Shown here piece by piece: positions 21,339 through 31,770 of a stretch of DNA of 64,000 nt. The position numbers and the translations under genes are program-made. How positions within the stretch are numbered: position 1 is the stretch's first letter; every line of letters starts with the position of its first letter. The notes below the pieces were generated by a model, which was not told the origin of the DNA, did not search any database, and saw only the letters and a list, made by a program, of their open reading frames with translations. This stretch comes from an uncultured Clostridium sp. (GTDB taxonomy: Bacteria; Bacillota; Clostridia; Peptostreptococcales; Peptostreptococcaceae), in the NCBI GenBank assembly GCA_945871955.1, contig CAMBXR010000005.1, forward strand, positions 21,102 to 85,101, given 5' to 3'.

Positions 21339-22775
21339 TTATACTTCTTCTCCAACTAATGAGAATGTTGTAGATTCAGTTACTTTTATATTCATTAATT
21401 TTCCAAGTAAATCTTCTTCTGGATTTTTTACTGAGAAGTTAATTAATTTATTTTGTCTAGTTCTTCCTGTAAATTTAGTTTCATCAGTTTTACTTCTACC
21501 TTCTACTAAAACTTCAACAGTTTTTCCAACATAAGATTCATTTATTTCACCTAGTATTTCATTAACTTTAGATAATACTCTATTGAATCTTTCGTGTTTA
21601 ACATCTTCTGGTATTTGATCTTCCATCTTAGCTGCTGGAGTTCCTTCTCTCTTAGAGTATATAAATGTGAAAGCATTATCGTATCTAACTTTTTCTACCA
21701 CATCTATAGTATCTAATAAGTCTTCTTCAGTTTCTCCTGGGAATCCTATCATTAAGTCTGTAGAAAAAGCAATATCTGGTATTTCAGCTTTAGCTTTTTC
21801 TATTATTCTTAGATAGTCTTCTTTAGTGTAGTGTCTGTTCATTTTCTTAAGAAGTCTTGAACTACCACATTGTACTGGTAAGTGTAAGAATTCACATACT
21901 TTATCACAATCTCTCATGGCATATATAACTTCATCAGATATATCCTTTGGATGAGAAGTCATAAATCTTATTCTCTCTATTCCTTCTACTTCATTTGTCA
22001 TTCTAAGTAACTCGGCAAATGTTATAGGTTCTTCTAAAGTTTTTCCATAAGAGTCAACATTTTGACCAAGTAGTGTAATTTCTTTAGTACCATTAGCTGC
22101 TAATTCTTTTATTTCATTTATTATATCTTCTGGAGTTCTAGATCTTTCTCTACCTCTTGTATAAGGAACTATACAATAAGTACAGAAGTTATTACATCCA
22201 TACATTATATTTACGAATGCTTTAAGTTCGAATTTTCTACTACTTCTAAGACCTTCTACAACTTCTCCATCCACATCCCAAACATCTACTAATAATTTAT
22301 CACTATCCATACTATTAGTTAAAAGTTCTGGGAATTTGTATAAGTTATGTGTACCAAATACTAAATCCACGTGTTTGTATCTAGATTTTATTTCTTTAAC
22401 AACGTGAGGTTGTTGCATCATACATCCACATACAGCAATTTTTAAATCTGGATTTTTTCTTTTAGCTAATTTTAGATGACCTAAGTTTCCATAAACTTTA
22501 AGTTCTGCATTTTCCCTTACTGCACAAGTATTGTATATTATTAAATCACAATCATCTGTCATTAATGTAGGTTCATAACCCATAGAATCTAACATACCTG
22601 CTAATTTCTCTGAGTCATGCTCATTCATTTGACATCCAAAAGTTGTTATCATGTATTTAGGTTTTCTTTTATTTATAGCGAAGTATCTATTATTTTTCTC
22701 TGCAATAGCTTCAATAAATCTATTTTGCTCTTCTATTTTTTCTACAGGAACTTGAACTTGTTTTCTTTTTCCCAT
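21339..22775 (-). CDS. miaB: tRNA-2-methylthio-N6-dimethylallyladenosine synthase MiaB
   Basis: [18 protein letters not shown], radical-SAM [22 protein letters not shown]. Confidence 0.97.
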   Translation of the reverse strand: MGKRKQVQVPVEKIEEQNRFIEAIAEKNNRYFAINKRKPKYMITTFGCQMNEHDSEKLAGMLDSMGYEPTLMTDDCDLIIYNTCAVRENAELKVYGNLGHLKLAKRKNPDLKIAVCGCMMQQPHVVKEIKSRYKHVDLVFGTHNLYKFPELLTNSMDSDKLLVDVWDVDGEVVEGLRSSRKFELKAFVNIMYGCNNFCTYCIVPYTRGRERSRTPEDIINEIKELAANGTKEITLLGQNVDSYGKTLEEPITFAELLRMTNEVEGIERIRFMTSHPKDISDEVIYAMRDCDKVCEFLHLPVQCGSSRLLKKMNRHYTKEDYLRIIEKAKAEIPDIAFSTDLMIGFPGETEEDLLDTIDVVEKVRYDNAFTFIYSKREGTPAAKMEDQIPEDVKHERFNRVLSKVNEILGEINESYVGKTVEVLVEGRSKTDETKFTGRTRQNKLINFSVKNPEEDLLGKLMNIKVTESTTFSLVGEEV

Positions 22776-22840
22776 CTGTCTTCCTCCTTAATAATAATGC
22801 AAACTCTATTATATCATAAAATTTGTTAAAATTACTAGAT

Positions 22841-22874
22841 AAAAAGCACTAGGACATAACTCCTAGTGCTTTTT
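22841..22874. terminator. Terminator-like hairpin in the divergent region between miaB and the DUF421 gene
   Basis: AAAAGCACTAGGA-cataac-TCCTAGTGCTTTTT. Confidence 0.7.
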
Positions 22875-23010
22875 ATTCTTTACCCATATAATATAATTTT
22901 AATCGGTTTTAATGAAATTTAATCAATTATATCTATATAAATTGTACATAAAGGATTTAATTTGAGAAATACTAAATTATTATATTATATAAGATATAAA
23001 AGGAGAAGTT

Positions 23011-23667
23011 ATGTTAGTAGTATTTATCAGAAGTATTATTCTGTATATTGCAGTATTAATTTCATTAAGAGTAATGGGAAAAGGTGAAATAGCAGAAATG
23101 AACTGTTTTGACTTAGTCATAACATTGCTAATAGCAGAAGTTGCTTCTACCCCTATGGAAAATAATGATATTCCTATAATTTATGGTATTGCATCACTAA
23201 TAGGTTTAGTTTTTATGCAAACTTTAATTTCAGTTTTAAGTTTAAAATTTAAAAGTATTGGGACAGTGGTTTCTGGAAAACCTTCAATTTTAATAAATAA
23301 AGGCAAAATAGATTATAAAGCCTTAAAAAAAGAAAAAATAACAGTTAATGAACTTTTAGAACAACTTAGAATTCAAGGATATTTTAATCTTAAGTATGTT
23401 CAATATGCTTTATTAGAAACTGATGGTAATTTAAGTGTTGTACCAAGTACAAATTATAATTCTACACCAAGTAAAGAATATAATCATCTTCCCATATGTT
23501 TAATTCAAGATGGAAAAATCATAAAAAATAATTTGAAAATTATTGATAAAGATGAAAATTGGTTATACGGTATTTTGAAATCTCAACATATAAATAACAT
23601 TAAAGATGTGTTAATTTGTGTATTAGATGAATATGATAAAATTTTTATTCAGAAAAAATATGAGTGA
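23011..23667 (+). CDS. DUF421 (YetF-like) membrane protein
   Basis: ISLRVMGKGEIAEMNCFDLVITLLIAEVASTPM; SKPSILINKGKI-like core (VVSGKPSILINKGKIDYKAL). Confidence 0.88.
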   Translation: MLVVFIRSIILYIAVLISLRVMGKGEIAEMNCFDLVITLLIAEVASTPMENNDIPIIYGIASLIGLVFMQTLISVLSLKFKSIGTVVSGKPSILINKGKIDYKALKKEKITVNELLEQLRIQGYFNLKYVQYALLETDGNLSVVPSTNYNSTPSKEYNHLPICLIQDGKIIKNNLKIIDKDENWLYGILKSQHINNIKDVLICVLDEYDKIFIQKKYE

Positions 23668-23678
23668 GGTGAAAATTA

Positions 23679-24059
23679 GTGAAATCTTCTTTTTTTGTAA
23701 TGCTTGGTACTGTTGTATTTATTTGCCTTGGATTATTTAATCATGAAAAAATCAACGAATTTTCCTATACTTATTTAGATGATTTCAACACTATAGAATT
23801 GAATATAAAAGATGATAACTGGAATCAAGCCTCTAAACTTCTGTATGATACAAAAAATAAACTGGAAAAAGAAAAAAATATTTGGTATAAATTAATAAAT
23901 CATTCTTATTTCAATGAAGTTTTTGCTTCAATGCAAATACTAAACCAAAGTATATATTTAGAAAATAAAATGATTTCTTTAATGGAAATAGAGAAAATTA
24001 AAATGGTCTTGAATAATTTAATGGAAGATGAATGTTACAATTTTAATAGAATTTTTTAA
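23679..24059 (+). CDS. DUF4363 family protein
   Basis: Small membrane-anchored protein directly downstream of DUF421, a recurrent Firmicutes pairing. Confidence 0.75.
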   Translation: MKSSFFVMLGTVVFICLGLFNHEKINEFSYTYLDDFNTIELNIKDDNWNQASKLLYDTKNKLEKEKNIWYKLINHSYFNEVFASMQILNQSIYLENKMISLMEIEKIKMVLNNLMEDECYNFNRIF

Positions 24060-24133
24060 AAGCTAAAATAAAATAAATTTGAATTAACAAACTCTTTTAA
24101 AATAAAACCTACTAATATATTAATTGCCTTATT

Positions 24134-24213
24134 AGCGAAGTGAATTTTAAGTAACGGAGTTGCCTGAAGCGGAAGCAAAGGCATCTCGTTGACGTTATGA
24201 ACGAAGTGAATTT
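24134..24213 (+). repeat. Dispersed hairpin element, copy A (plus tail of a preceding partial unit)
   Basis: AGCGAAGTGAATTTT | AAGTAACGGAGTTGCCTGAAGCGGAAGCAAAGGCATCTCGTTGACGTTATGAACGAAGTGAATTTT. Confidence 0.75.
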
Positions 24214-24329
24214 TAGCTTTTAAAATCAATAAGTAATACTACCTATATTATTTTAAATTTCTTTATAGGTAGTATTTTACGGTTTTTGTATAAAGAATTA
24301 TAATTTATATTATATCCTACTAGGAATAT

Positions 24330-25289
24330 TTATATTTTTATTGTACTACTATCTATGAACTCGCAAGGATAGTCTATATTTTTTAAATCATTTATTAATT
24401 TAAATAATGCTAAGTCTTTTTTCTTAGCTTCAATCATAACATCAAAGTCCCTATCCACACTTTCCTTCGCTAAATTTAAAAAGTTTGCAAAGTCTTCAAC
24501 ATCTATATAATCAGCATGTTTTCTATCAAACTCACTTTCTCTAGGACTTGAAAAGTGAACTTTAGGAGGCAGTTTTTCATCATTCCATGTATTAAATATA
24601 TCCTTCAGTAAATCTCTAATATATTCTCCTTCATTTTTACATTTATGGTGATGTAAATCTAAAACCATAGGTGCTTTTATTTCTTTGCAAATATGAAGAA
24701 CATCTTTGGCAGTAAAAACTTTATCGTCATTTTCTAATATTATTTTTTTAGATATTCTCTTTGGAAACTTTCTTATATTTGATATAAATCTATTTATACT
24801 TTCCTCCTTGCCACCTGCTGAACTTCCCACATGAATCACTAATTTTCCGTCTTCATAATTCATAAGATCATATAAATCCACAGCATGATTTAAATTTCTT
24901 ATAGTGTCTTCTATCACCTTTTCTTTAGTGCTATTTATAACATTAAATTGGTCTGGATGAAAATCTACTCTCATATTTGATAGTTTTATAATCTTACCTA
25001 TTCTACTTAATTCTTTGCTAAAATATTTCTCATATTCCCATATAACTTCTGGATGGGTTGATAATGGTATTAATTTTGATGTTAATCTGTAAAAATGTAT
25101 ATCATTTTCCATATTATATTTAAGAATAGTTTCTAAATCGTCTATATTGGAAAATGTCACTGACTTTAGCTTCTTAAGTTTTTCTTCTTCACTTTTTAGT
25201 TTATTGTAAGTAGCATAAGTTACAGGACTTGATGATGTAACATTTTTTAAATTTAATGCAATTGCCACATAACCTAATCTAATTATCAT
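24330..25289 (-). CDS. uvsE: UV DNA damage repair endonuclease UvsE/UvdE
   Basis: MIIRLGYVAIALNLK, RVDFHPDQFNVINSTKEKV, LVIHVGSSAGGKEESI, LDLHHHKC. Confidence 0.93.
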   Translation of the reverse strand: MIIRLGYVAIALNLKNVTSSSPVTYATYNKLKSEEEKLKKLKSVTFSNIDDLETILKYNMENDIHFYRLTSKLIPLSTHPEVIWEYEKYFSKELSRIGKIIKLSNMRVDFHPDQFNVINSTKEKVIEDTIRNLNHAVDLYDLMNYEDGKLVIHVGSSAGGKEESINRFISNIRKFPKRISKKIILENDDKVFTAKDVLHICKEIKAPMVLDLHHHKCKNEGEYIRDLLKDIFNTWNDEKLPPKVHFSSPRESEFDRKHADYIDVEDFANFLNLAKESVDRDFDVMIEAKKKDLALFKLINDLKNIDYPCEFIDSSTIKI

Positions 25290-25478
25290 GATTTTCTCCT
25301 TAGAATTTATTTAGTATTATTTTTTTCATCATAATAAATAGTATTCTAAAATCATCTATATTAATTTTTCTCAATATTTTTAAATTATGTCTTAAATTTG
25401 AATGAATCAAGTTATTATGATACAATTTTATTTAAAGTGTTAATAATACTTGTACATATTAAATTAGGAGTGAAATAT

Positions 25479-25859
25479 ATGAAACTAGATAAAGATTATA
25501 TTTTGAGAATGATTAATGATTTAGTCAAGTCTATAGCTTTTATAGTACTTGGTAAAAATGATATAGAATATGAACTTCCTGAAAAAGATGAATATTCTAG
25601 TGTAGATTTTTTATATGTTAAATTATTAGAATTGGTGAATCAAGGTAAGATAAACGAAGCTGAAGATATACTATTTGATGAAATAAATACATCTGATATG
25701 AGACAATTTGAAATGGCTATGTCTTTTTATTTGTATCTTAATGATTTTGATGATGATTATTTGGAATCAAATGACTATAGTCGAGATGAGATTAAAGAGG
25801 GTATAAAATCTATCTGTAAAGAATACGGTGTTTCTAGTATGATAGAGTTTTTATTTTAG
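25479..25859 (+). CDS. DUF6483-like small protein (start trimmed to the SD-preceded ATG)
   Basis: GGAGTGAAATATATG start; MKLDKDYILRMINDLVKSIAFIVLGK. Confidence 0.75.
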   Translation: MKLDKDYILRMINDLVKSIAFIVLGKNDIEYELPEKDEYSSVDFLYVKLLELVNQGKINEAEDILFDEINTSDMRQFEMAMSFYLYLNDFDDDYLESNDYSRDEIKEGIKSICKEYGVSSMIEFLF

Positions 25860-25901
25860 ATAAAAACTCAAGATTCTTATGTATTTATAATTAAAGTAAA
25901 T

Positions 25902-25950
25902 AAAAATAGCTAGGCATCTTAGTAAGACTACTAAATGTCTAGCTATTTTT
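25902..25950. terminator. Bidirectional terminator
   Basis: AAAAATAGCTAGGCAT...ATGTCTAGCTATTTTT. Confidence 0.75.
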
Positions 25951-25955
25951 ATTTA

Positions 25956-26684
25956 TTAGAATGCAAGATTATAATTATCATTTTCTTTATATATATGAAT
26001 TTTATTAATAAGAATATATTCTCCAACTAATACAACATTAAATACAATTATAACTAATAATCCATAAAGTAACGGTGGCAAATAAATTCCTATATGAAAA
26101 GGTGGAGAATTCATATATCCATAATTAGAATTTATATATCTATTAAGGTTATACATTAATACATGATATATATTTATAAATATTAAAGAATTATTTAAAT
26201 CTAACTTAGACATACCTACTTTTTTTACAGCTAATGAATAAATAGATCCCCATAATAAAAATAAATGACCTATAAAGAATGAAAATTGAGTTATATGAGG
26301 GAAACTAAAAGGGTCTAATCCTGGGAATAATAAAGCCCCTATTGATCCAAATATTCCTAAATAAGAACCTAATTTTATAAGATTTCTACTTTTAAAAATT
26401 AATCCTAATCCTAAAAATATAATAGCTATACGACAATGATATAGAGGTAGTCCTTCTTTTATAGAATTATAATTACTTATAAAATACCAAGAATATAAAA
26501 TTATTTGCTGAAAAATTAAAATACATCCTATAAATAATTCAATACGTCTATTTTCACCTTTTCTTCTAAAAATAAAAATACTTATAATTAAAGCCATAAA
26601 TAATATAAGTAAATGAACTGGCCCAAAAGTCATAAAGTTGATAGGGCTTGGCTTATTAGTGAAAAAATTTAATACATTTTCCAT
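25956..26684 (-). CDS. TIGR02206/YwaF-like integral membrane protein
   Basis: FGPVHLLILFMALIISIFIF...LPLYHCRIAIIFLGLGLIF; six-TM pattern. Confidence 0.8.
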   Translation of the reverse strand: MENVLNFFTNKPSPINFMTFGPVHLLILFMALIISIFIFRRKGENRRIELFIGCILIFQQIILYSWYFISNYNSIKEGLPLYHCRIAIIFLGLGLIFKSRNLIKLGSYLGIFGSIGALLFPGLDPFSFPHITQFSFFIGHLFLLWGSIYSLAVKKVGMSKLDLNNSLIFINIYHVLMYNLNRYINSNYGYMNSPPFHIGIYLPPLLYGLLVIIVFNVVLVGEYILINKIHIYKENDNYNLAF

Positions 26685-26867
26685 AAATTATCCTTTCAAA
26701 AAATTAATAAATTTTTATATTGTAGTATAAATTTAATTTAAGTTTTTACTTTATACATAAATGAATTATAACATGAATATGTCGTTTTTTAACTACTAAG
26801 ATTTAAATAAGATGAATTATAACAATATTGTAATAAAAAGAGCATATAAAAATACAAATTAAAATAA

Positions 26868-26997
26868 TTGAAATTAGTTTAAAAAAGTGTTATTCTATCA
26901 AAAGTAAATCTAAAAAGAAATAAGATTACTATATACAATAAATTGTAAATTGCAATTAATTATAATATTGAGGAGCTTATTATTATAAGCTCTTTTT
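26868..26997 (+). promoter_or_regulatory. Promoter plus leader ending in an intrinsic terminator, upstream of the ABC-F gene (candidate attenuator)
   Basis: TTGAAA-17 nt-TATTCT; hairpin GAGCTTAT-tatt-ATAAGCTC-TTTTT at 26973-26997. Confidence 0.6.
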
Positions 26998-27020
26998 AAA
27001 TGATAAAGAGAGGTAATAAT

Positions 27021-28760
27021 ATGATAAAAGTTGATAACTTGTCTTACTCATTTCCACAAGTAGATTTATATAATAAAGTGTCATTTACTTTAGAAGATGG
27101 TCAACACTGTGCTTTTATAGGAGCAAGTGGTAGTGGAAAAAGTACACTTATAGATATGATTATGGATCCAGAAAGTTACTTATTTGATGGTAAATTAGAA
27201 ATAGATCCAAATTGTAAAATTGGCTATGTTAGCCAGTTCTCACAAGTAGACAAAACAAAAGAAATTACTGTTTTTGAATATATAGCACAGCCATTTATTA
27301 AGCTACAAGATGAAATAGCATCTATTTGCAGCCAAATGGGAACTTCTGATGATATTGAAACTTTATTAGAAAAGTACCAAGAAGCTTTAGATGCATTTGA
27401 AGCAATTGATGGTGATAACTATGAAAGTAACATTAATAAGAAACTAAATCTTGCAAACTTAACTAAGCATAAAGATAGAATGATATCTGAACTTAGTGGT
27501 GGAGAATTTAAACTTATTCAAATAATTAAGGAAATGCTTAATAATCCAGATTTATTGATTATGGATGAACCAGATGTCTTCTTAGATTTTGAAAATCTTA
27601 ATTCTCTTAAAAACTTAATTAATTCTCATAAGAAAACAATTTTAGTAATTACACACAATAGATATCTATTAAATCATTGTTTCAATAAAATTATACATCT
27701 TGAAAACACTGAGATTCAGGAGTTTGATGGAAGATATATTGATTATAACTTCTCTCTACTTCAAACTAAAATTGAGTTACAAGAAATGGCTATGGCTGAT
27801 GAGGAAGAAATTGCAAGAAACGAAGCTTTAATTGAGATATTAAGAGAAAAAGCAACTTATAATGCTGATGCTTCAAGAGGTAGAGCTCTAAAAGCTAGAG
27901 TCAAAATCCAAGAAAGATTAGAAGCCAATAGAATTAAAGCACCATTTGTAGATATTAAACAACCATATATCAACTTATCTACAAATAATGAGATTGAAGA
28001 AACTGTTGCTTTAAAGGTTGAAGACTTTGGTGTATCATTTGATGAAGTTCTTTTAGAAAATGTTAACTTTGAGATAAAATCTACTGATAAAGTAGCTATT
28101 GTTGGTACAAACGGTGTGGGAAAAACTACTTTATTAAAAGAAATATTTAAAAATAATCACCAATCTATAGAAATAAATGAGAACATTGAAATGTCATATT
28201 TATCTCAGATGCAAGGTGAAGTACTAAACGAGTCTAATACAATACTTCAAGAATTCTATGACGTAGGATTTGAAACTTATGGTGAGATTAGAAGATATGT
28301 TGGAAGATATGGTTTTGATGCAGATATACTTACACAAAAAATAGAATCTTTATCTGGTGGAGAAAAAAATATACTTCAATTAGCGAAAGTTTCTGCTAGT
28401 AAATCAAATATGCTATTAATGGATGAGCCTACAAGTCATTTAGATATCTATTCACAAATGGCTCTAGAAAAAGCCATAAAAGATTACAAAGGTGCTATTT
28501 TAATGATTTCTCATGATTATCATTTTATAGTTAACTGTGTAGATTATGTTTTACTGATTGAAGATAAGACAATTAGAAAAATGAGTATGCGTAAATTCAG
28601 AAAAATGATTTATGCTAATCATTTTGATAAAGACTATTTACAAATTGAAGAAAAGAAAAAAGCAGTTGAAATGGATATAGCTTCTGCTTTAAAAGATACT
28701 GATTTTGAACGTGCTAGAACTTTATCTGAAAAGTTAGAAGACCTAATTAAATTAATTTAA
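27021..28760 (+). CDS. ABC-F family ATP-binding protein
   Basis: Two ABC domains: GASGSGKST and GTNGVGKTT, two LSGGE signatures, no TM segments; SD AGAGAGG before ATG at 27021. Confidence 0.92.
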   Translation: MIKVDNLSYSFPQVDLYNKVSFTLEDGQHCAFIGASGSGKSTLIDMIMDPESYLFDGKLEIDPNCKIGYVSQFSQVDKTKEITVFEYIAQPFIKLQDEIASICSQMGTSDDIETLLEKYQEALDAFEAIDGDNYESNINKKLNLANLTKHKDRMISELSGGEFKLIQIIKEMLNNPDLLIMDEPDVFLDFENLNSLKNLINSHKKTILVITHNRYLLNHCFNKIIHLENTEIQEFDGRYIDYNFSLLQTKIELQEMAMADEEEIARNEALIEILREKATYNADASRGRALKARVKIQERLEANRIKAPFVDIKQPYINLSTNNEIEETVALKVEDFGVSFDEVLLENVNFEIKSTDKVAIVGTNGVGKTTLLKEIFKNNHQSIEINENIEMSYLSQMQGEVLNESNTILQEFYDVGFETYGEIRRYVGRYGFDADILTQKIESLSGGEKNILQLAKVSASKSNMLLMDEPTSHLDIYSQMALEKAIKDYKGAILMISHDYHFIVNCVDYVLLIEDKTIRKMSMRKFRKMIYANHFDKDYLQIEEKKKAVEMDIASALKDTDFERARTLSEKLEDLIKLI

Positions 28761-28914
28761 TAATATACTCTTTACAGATGCCCTTAAAGTTAATATTTTT
28801 GTCAATTTTAAGGGCTACTTATATATTTGAAGCATTAACTTTCGAATATATAAGTATATTTATCAAATTATTTCCTACTAGGATATTTATTAATTATTTT
28901 ATATGATCTATTAT

Positions 28915-28945
28915 AAAAGACCATTGATTTTCATCAATGGTCTTT
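28915..28945 (-). terminator. Terminator downstream of the 28953-29480 gene
   Basis: AAAAGACCATTGAT-tttc-ATCAATGGTCTTT. Confidence 0.75.
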
Positions 28946-28952
28946 AAAACAT

Positions 28953-29480
28953 CTATCTTAAATCTTGTATATTATTTTCAATACTCATACATCCTAAAAT
29001 CCCAGCCAGTGGCAGTCTTTTGACTTCAATTCCAGCTCCAAAGTCTTCTAAAGACTCCTTTATATCCTTATTATAAGTCTTCACAATACCTCGTTCCAGC
29101 TCATTTAAATGAGTAAATAAGTACTCCTTCACATCATCAATACTATTTAACTTACTTATCTCACCGCCACGAAGCACATGTTTAAATATAACAAAACCTT
29201 CACCTCTAGATGTCCATATAAATATGTTAAAAGTTATAAAAGATTTCTCCAAATATAAACCTGTACTGATAGAATTCATATGATTTATATCTTCATATAA
29301 ATGTTGATTGAAATCAATAAATCCACTTGGTACCACTTCATAAGTTTTATTCTCATTATAATCTATATCACTATTACTTAGCCTTTCATAAAAATCTGAG
29401 TAGTTTTCACTTTTTAGTAGTATTTCTGTTAGTTTAGTCGCATTGGCAAATATTCTTTCTTTACTTATAAATTCTGTCAT
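28953..29480 (-). CDS. Hypothetical protein
   Basis: Complete ORF with SD; family not recognised. Confidence 0.65.
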   Translation of the reverse strand: MTEFISKERIFANATKLTEILLKSENYSDFYERLSNSDIDYNENKTYEVVPSGFIDFNQHLYEDINHMNSISTGLYLEKSFITFNIFIWTSRGEGFVIFKHVLRGGEISKLNSIDDVKEYLFTHLNELERGIVKTYNKDIKESLEDFGAGIEVKRLPLAGILGCMSIENNIQDLR

Positions 29481-29536
29481 TTTTGTCTCCTTTTTATGTC
29501 AATATAGTATTTTTATAAATATGTAATTACTTCTTT

Positions 29537-30280
29537 TTAGTTTATTACAAATCCTCCATTGGAACTTATTACTTGACCTGTAATAAAGTCCCCGCCTTCG
29601 CTGGCTAAAAATAATGCACATCTGGCTATATCAATAGGTTTTCCAATTCTCATTAAAGGTGTATCATATTTTAACATTTCTATTGTATCTTCGTCCACTT
29701 CTTTTAGCATATCTGTTTCTATAACACCCGGTGCTATAGCATTTACTTGTATATTTGATGGTCCCAGTTCCTTTGCTAAGGCTTTTGTCATACCAATAAG
29801 TGCTGCCTTTGATGTGGAATAATGAACTTCATTGGCTGCACCAACTAAGCCCCACATGGATGATATATTAATTATTTTTCCTGAGTGCTCTGGTATCATA
29901 TATTGTAAAGCTTTCTTTGTAACATAAAAAGCTGAATTTAAATTTACATTCATAACTTCATGCCACTCATCATAAGTTGTATCTGTAAATAAATTAAATT
30001 TACTAATACCTGCATTATTAACTAATACATCTATTCTTTCAAATTGTCCAATAGTATAATTTACTAAAGCATTTGCCTCTTCTATCTTTGAAACATCTGC
30101 CTTAAAAATTTTTGCACTACAATTTTCTTTTGTAAGTTCTTCAAGCAGTTCTTTTGCTTCTTTTTCTGATTTATTATAATTTATAACTACATTATAATTA
30201 TTTTTAGCAAATAATCTTGCAATTTCTCTTCCTATCCCTCTTGAAGAGCCTGTTATTAATGCTGTCTTTTTTATCGTCAT
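29537..30280 (-). CDS. SDR family oxidoreductase (FabG-like)
   Basis: TGSSRGIGREIA, NNAG, YSTSKAALIGMTKALAKEL. Confidence 0.93.
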   Translation of the reverse strand: MTIKKTALITGSSRGIGREIARLFAKNNYNVVINYNKSEKEAKELLEELTKENCSAKIFKADVSKIEEANALVNYTIGQFERIDVLVNNAGISKFNLFTDTTYDEWHEVMNVNLNSAFYVTKKALQYMIPEHSGKIINISSMWGLVGAANEVHYSTSKAALIGMTKALAKELGPSNIQVNAIAPGVIETDMLKEVDEDTIEMLKYDTPLMRIGKPIDIARCALFLASEGGDFITGQVISSNGGFVIN

Positions 30281-30293
30281 ATCTAACCTCTTC

Positions 30294-31016
30294 TTATTTA
30301 ATATTTTTATTCTTAGATTTTTTTATTTTATTAAATCTACAATTATAGTTACAATACTTACACTGCAATTTCTTATTAGACACTGGTGAAAATCTTTCAG
30401 GATGAACTTTTATCATATATTCCCACTGGAAAAAAACAAAAAGTGATAATACAAATAAACTATAGGTCCAAAAGCTTTTTATAAATACAAGTGGTGTAAA
30501 AAGCATAACATGATCCCAGTTATATATTCTACATTCATTACAACATTTACTTTTAAAGAATAATTTATGAAACGGACACCATATATTTACACAAAACATA
30601 TCAAACCAATAATAAAACATAAAAACTAGAAATACATATGATTTACTTAAGTTATACTTCTTATATATAACATATATAAATAAATTAAATAAAGTCCATA
30701 CAATTAGCACCCTTCTAGCTTGTTTATTATGTTTATCAATATACTTGTCTAACTTTTCCTTGTTATAGTTTTCTACCTCTATATAATGTTTTGCAAATAA
30801 TTTGCCATTATATGAATGGTTGTTTGTATATGGAATAATTAAAAATATCATTTCTAAAACTAAATATAACCAAATTATATGGTATATCTTAATATTAAAT
30901 ATTATTTTGTAATTTAATATACTAAGTATTATATTATTATCTCTTATAAAGAAAATGATTAATATTATAAACAATATACTTCTAATTATAAATCTAATTT
31001 TTGATTCTTTTCCCAT
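30294..31016 (-). CDS. Membrane protein with Cys-rich motifs
   Basis: Several TM segments; CCNEC and C-terminal CKYCNYNC. Confidence 0.65.
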   Translation of the reverse strand: MGKESKIRFIIRSILFIILIIFFIRDNNIILSILNYKIIFNIKIYHIIWLYLVLEMIFLIIPYTNNHSYNGKLFAKHYIEVENYNKEKLDKYIDKHNKQARRVLIVWTLFNLFIYVIYKKYNLSKSYVFLVFMFYYWFDMFCVNIWCPFHKLFFKSKCCNECRIYNWDHVMLFTPLVFIKSFWTYSLFVLSLFVFFQWEYMIKVHPERFSPVSNKKLQCKYCNYNCRFNKIKKSKNKNIK

Positions 31017-31066
31017 AATTACTCCTCTATAAAATATATTATTATATTAACCCCTATATAATAAAT

Positions 31067-31675
31067 TTAGCATTTTAAAGTGTATATAACAAATTTTTCT
31101 TTTGGATCATTTTTATATAATTCTTCTATATGTACTTCTTTTTCTAGATAAAAAGGTGTTCTATAATCTAAATACTCTAAATATTCTACAGATGGATAAT
31201 ACATAATTATATCCATATTTCTCATATTATTTTCATAAGATTGCAATATATTATCAACAACTTTTGAAAAAATCTGAATAGAGAAGGGATTAAAGAAATA
31301 AAACTTGTTATCTAAAGGTGAAATTTCGTATTGTTGGGCTAATTCACATACAAAGTTTGTCTTATCCTTTGATTTTTTATGATTCTTTTCATAATTAATT
31401 TTATTTATTAAGGCCTCTTCATAATATCTTTCATTAATTTCCACTCCTGTAGCATAAGAATGAAAATAGTGATTGATATAAAAAATTAGTCTTCCCATTC
31501 CACATCCAAAATCAACTATATGATCATCCTTACTTAATTTATAATTTTCAAATAATTCTTCCAATGCCATATATAAAGTTGGTTCATAGGGATGATTATG
31601 AGCTGATGTTTTATTCCAGTTTTGATTTCCTATGGTATTAATATTTAATAATTTATCGTAAAATTTTTCTTTCAT
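31067..31675 (-). CDS. Class I SAM-dependent methyltransferase
   Basis: DHIVDFGCGMGRLIFYINHYF...ATGVEINERYYEEA; FYFFNPFS. Confidence 0.85.
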   Translation of the reverse strand: MKEKFYDKLLNINTIGNQNWNKTSAHNHPYEPTLYMALEELFENYKLSKDDHIVDFGCGMGRLIFYINHYFHSYATGVEINERYYEEALINKINYEKNHKKSKDKTNFVCELAQQYEISPLDNKFYFFNPFSIQIFSKVVDNILQSYENNMRNMDIIMYYPSVEYLEYLDYRTPFYLEKEVHIEELYKNDPKEKFVIYTLKC

Positions 31676-31727
31676 ATATACTCCTATTTCATTAATTTTA
31701 TCTATTAATAATGATATATCAATTGCT

Positions 31728-31769
31728 AAAAAAATAGTAGCCCCAAATCTAAATGGCTACTATTTTTTT
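31728..31769 (-). terminator. Terminator downstream of the IDH-like gene
   Basis: AAAAAATAGTAGCC...GGCTACTATTTTTTT. Confidence 0.75.
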
Positions 31770-31770
31770 A

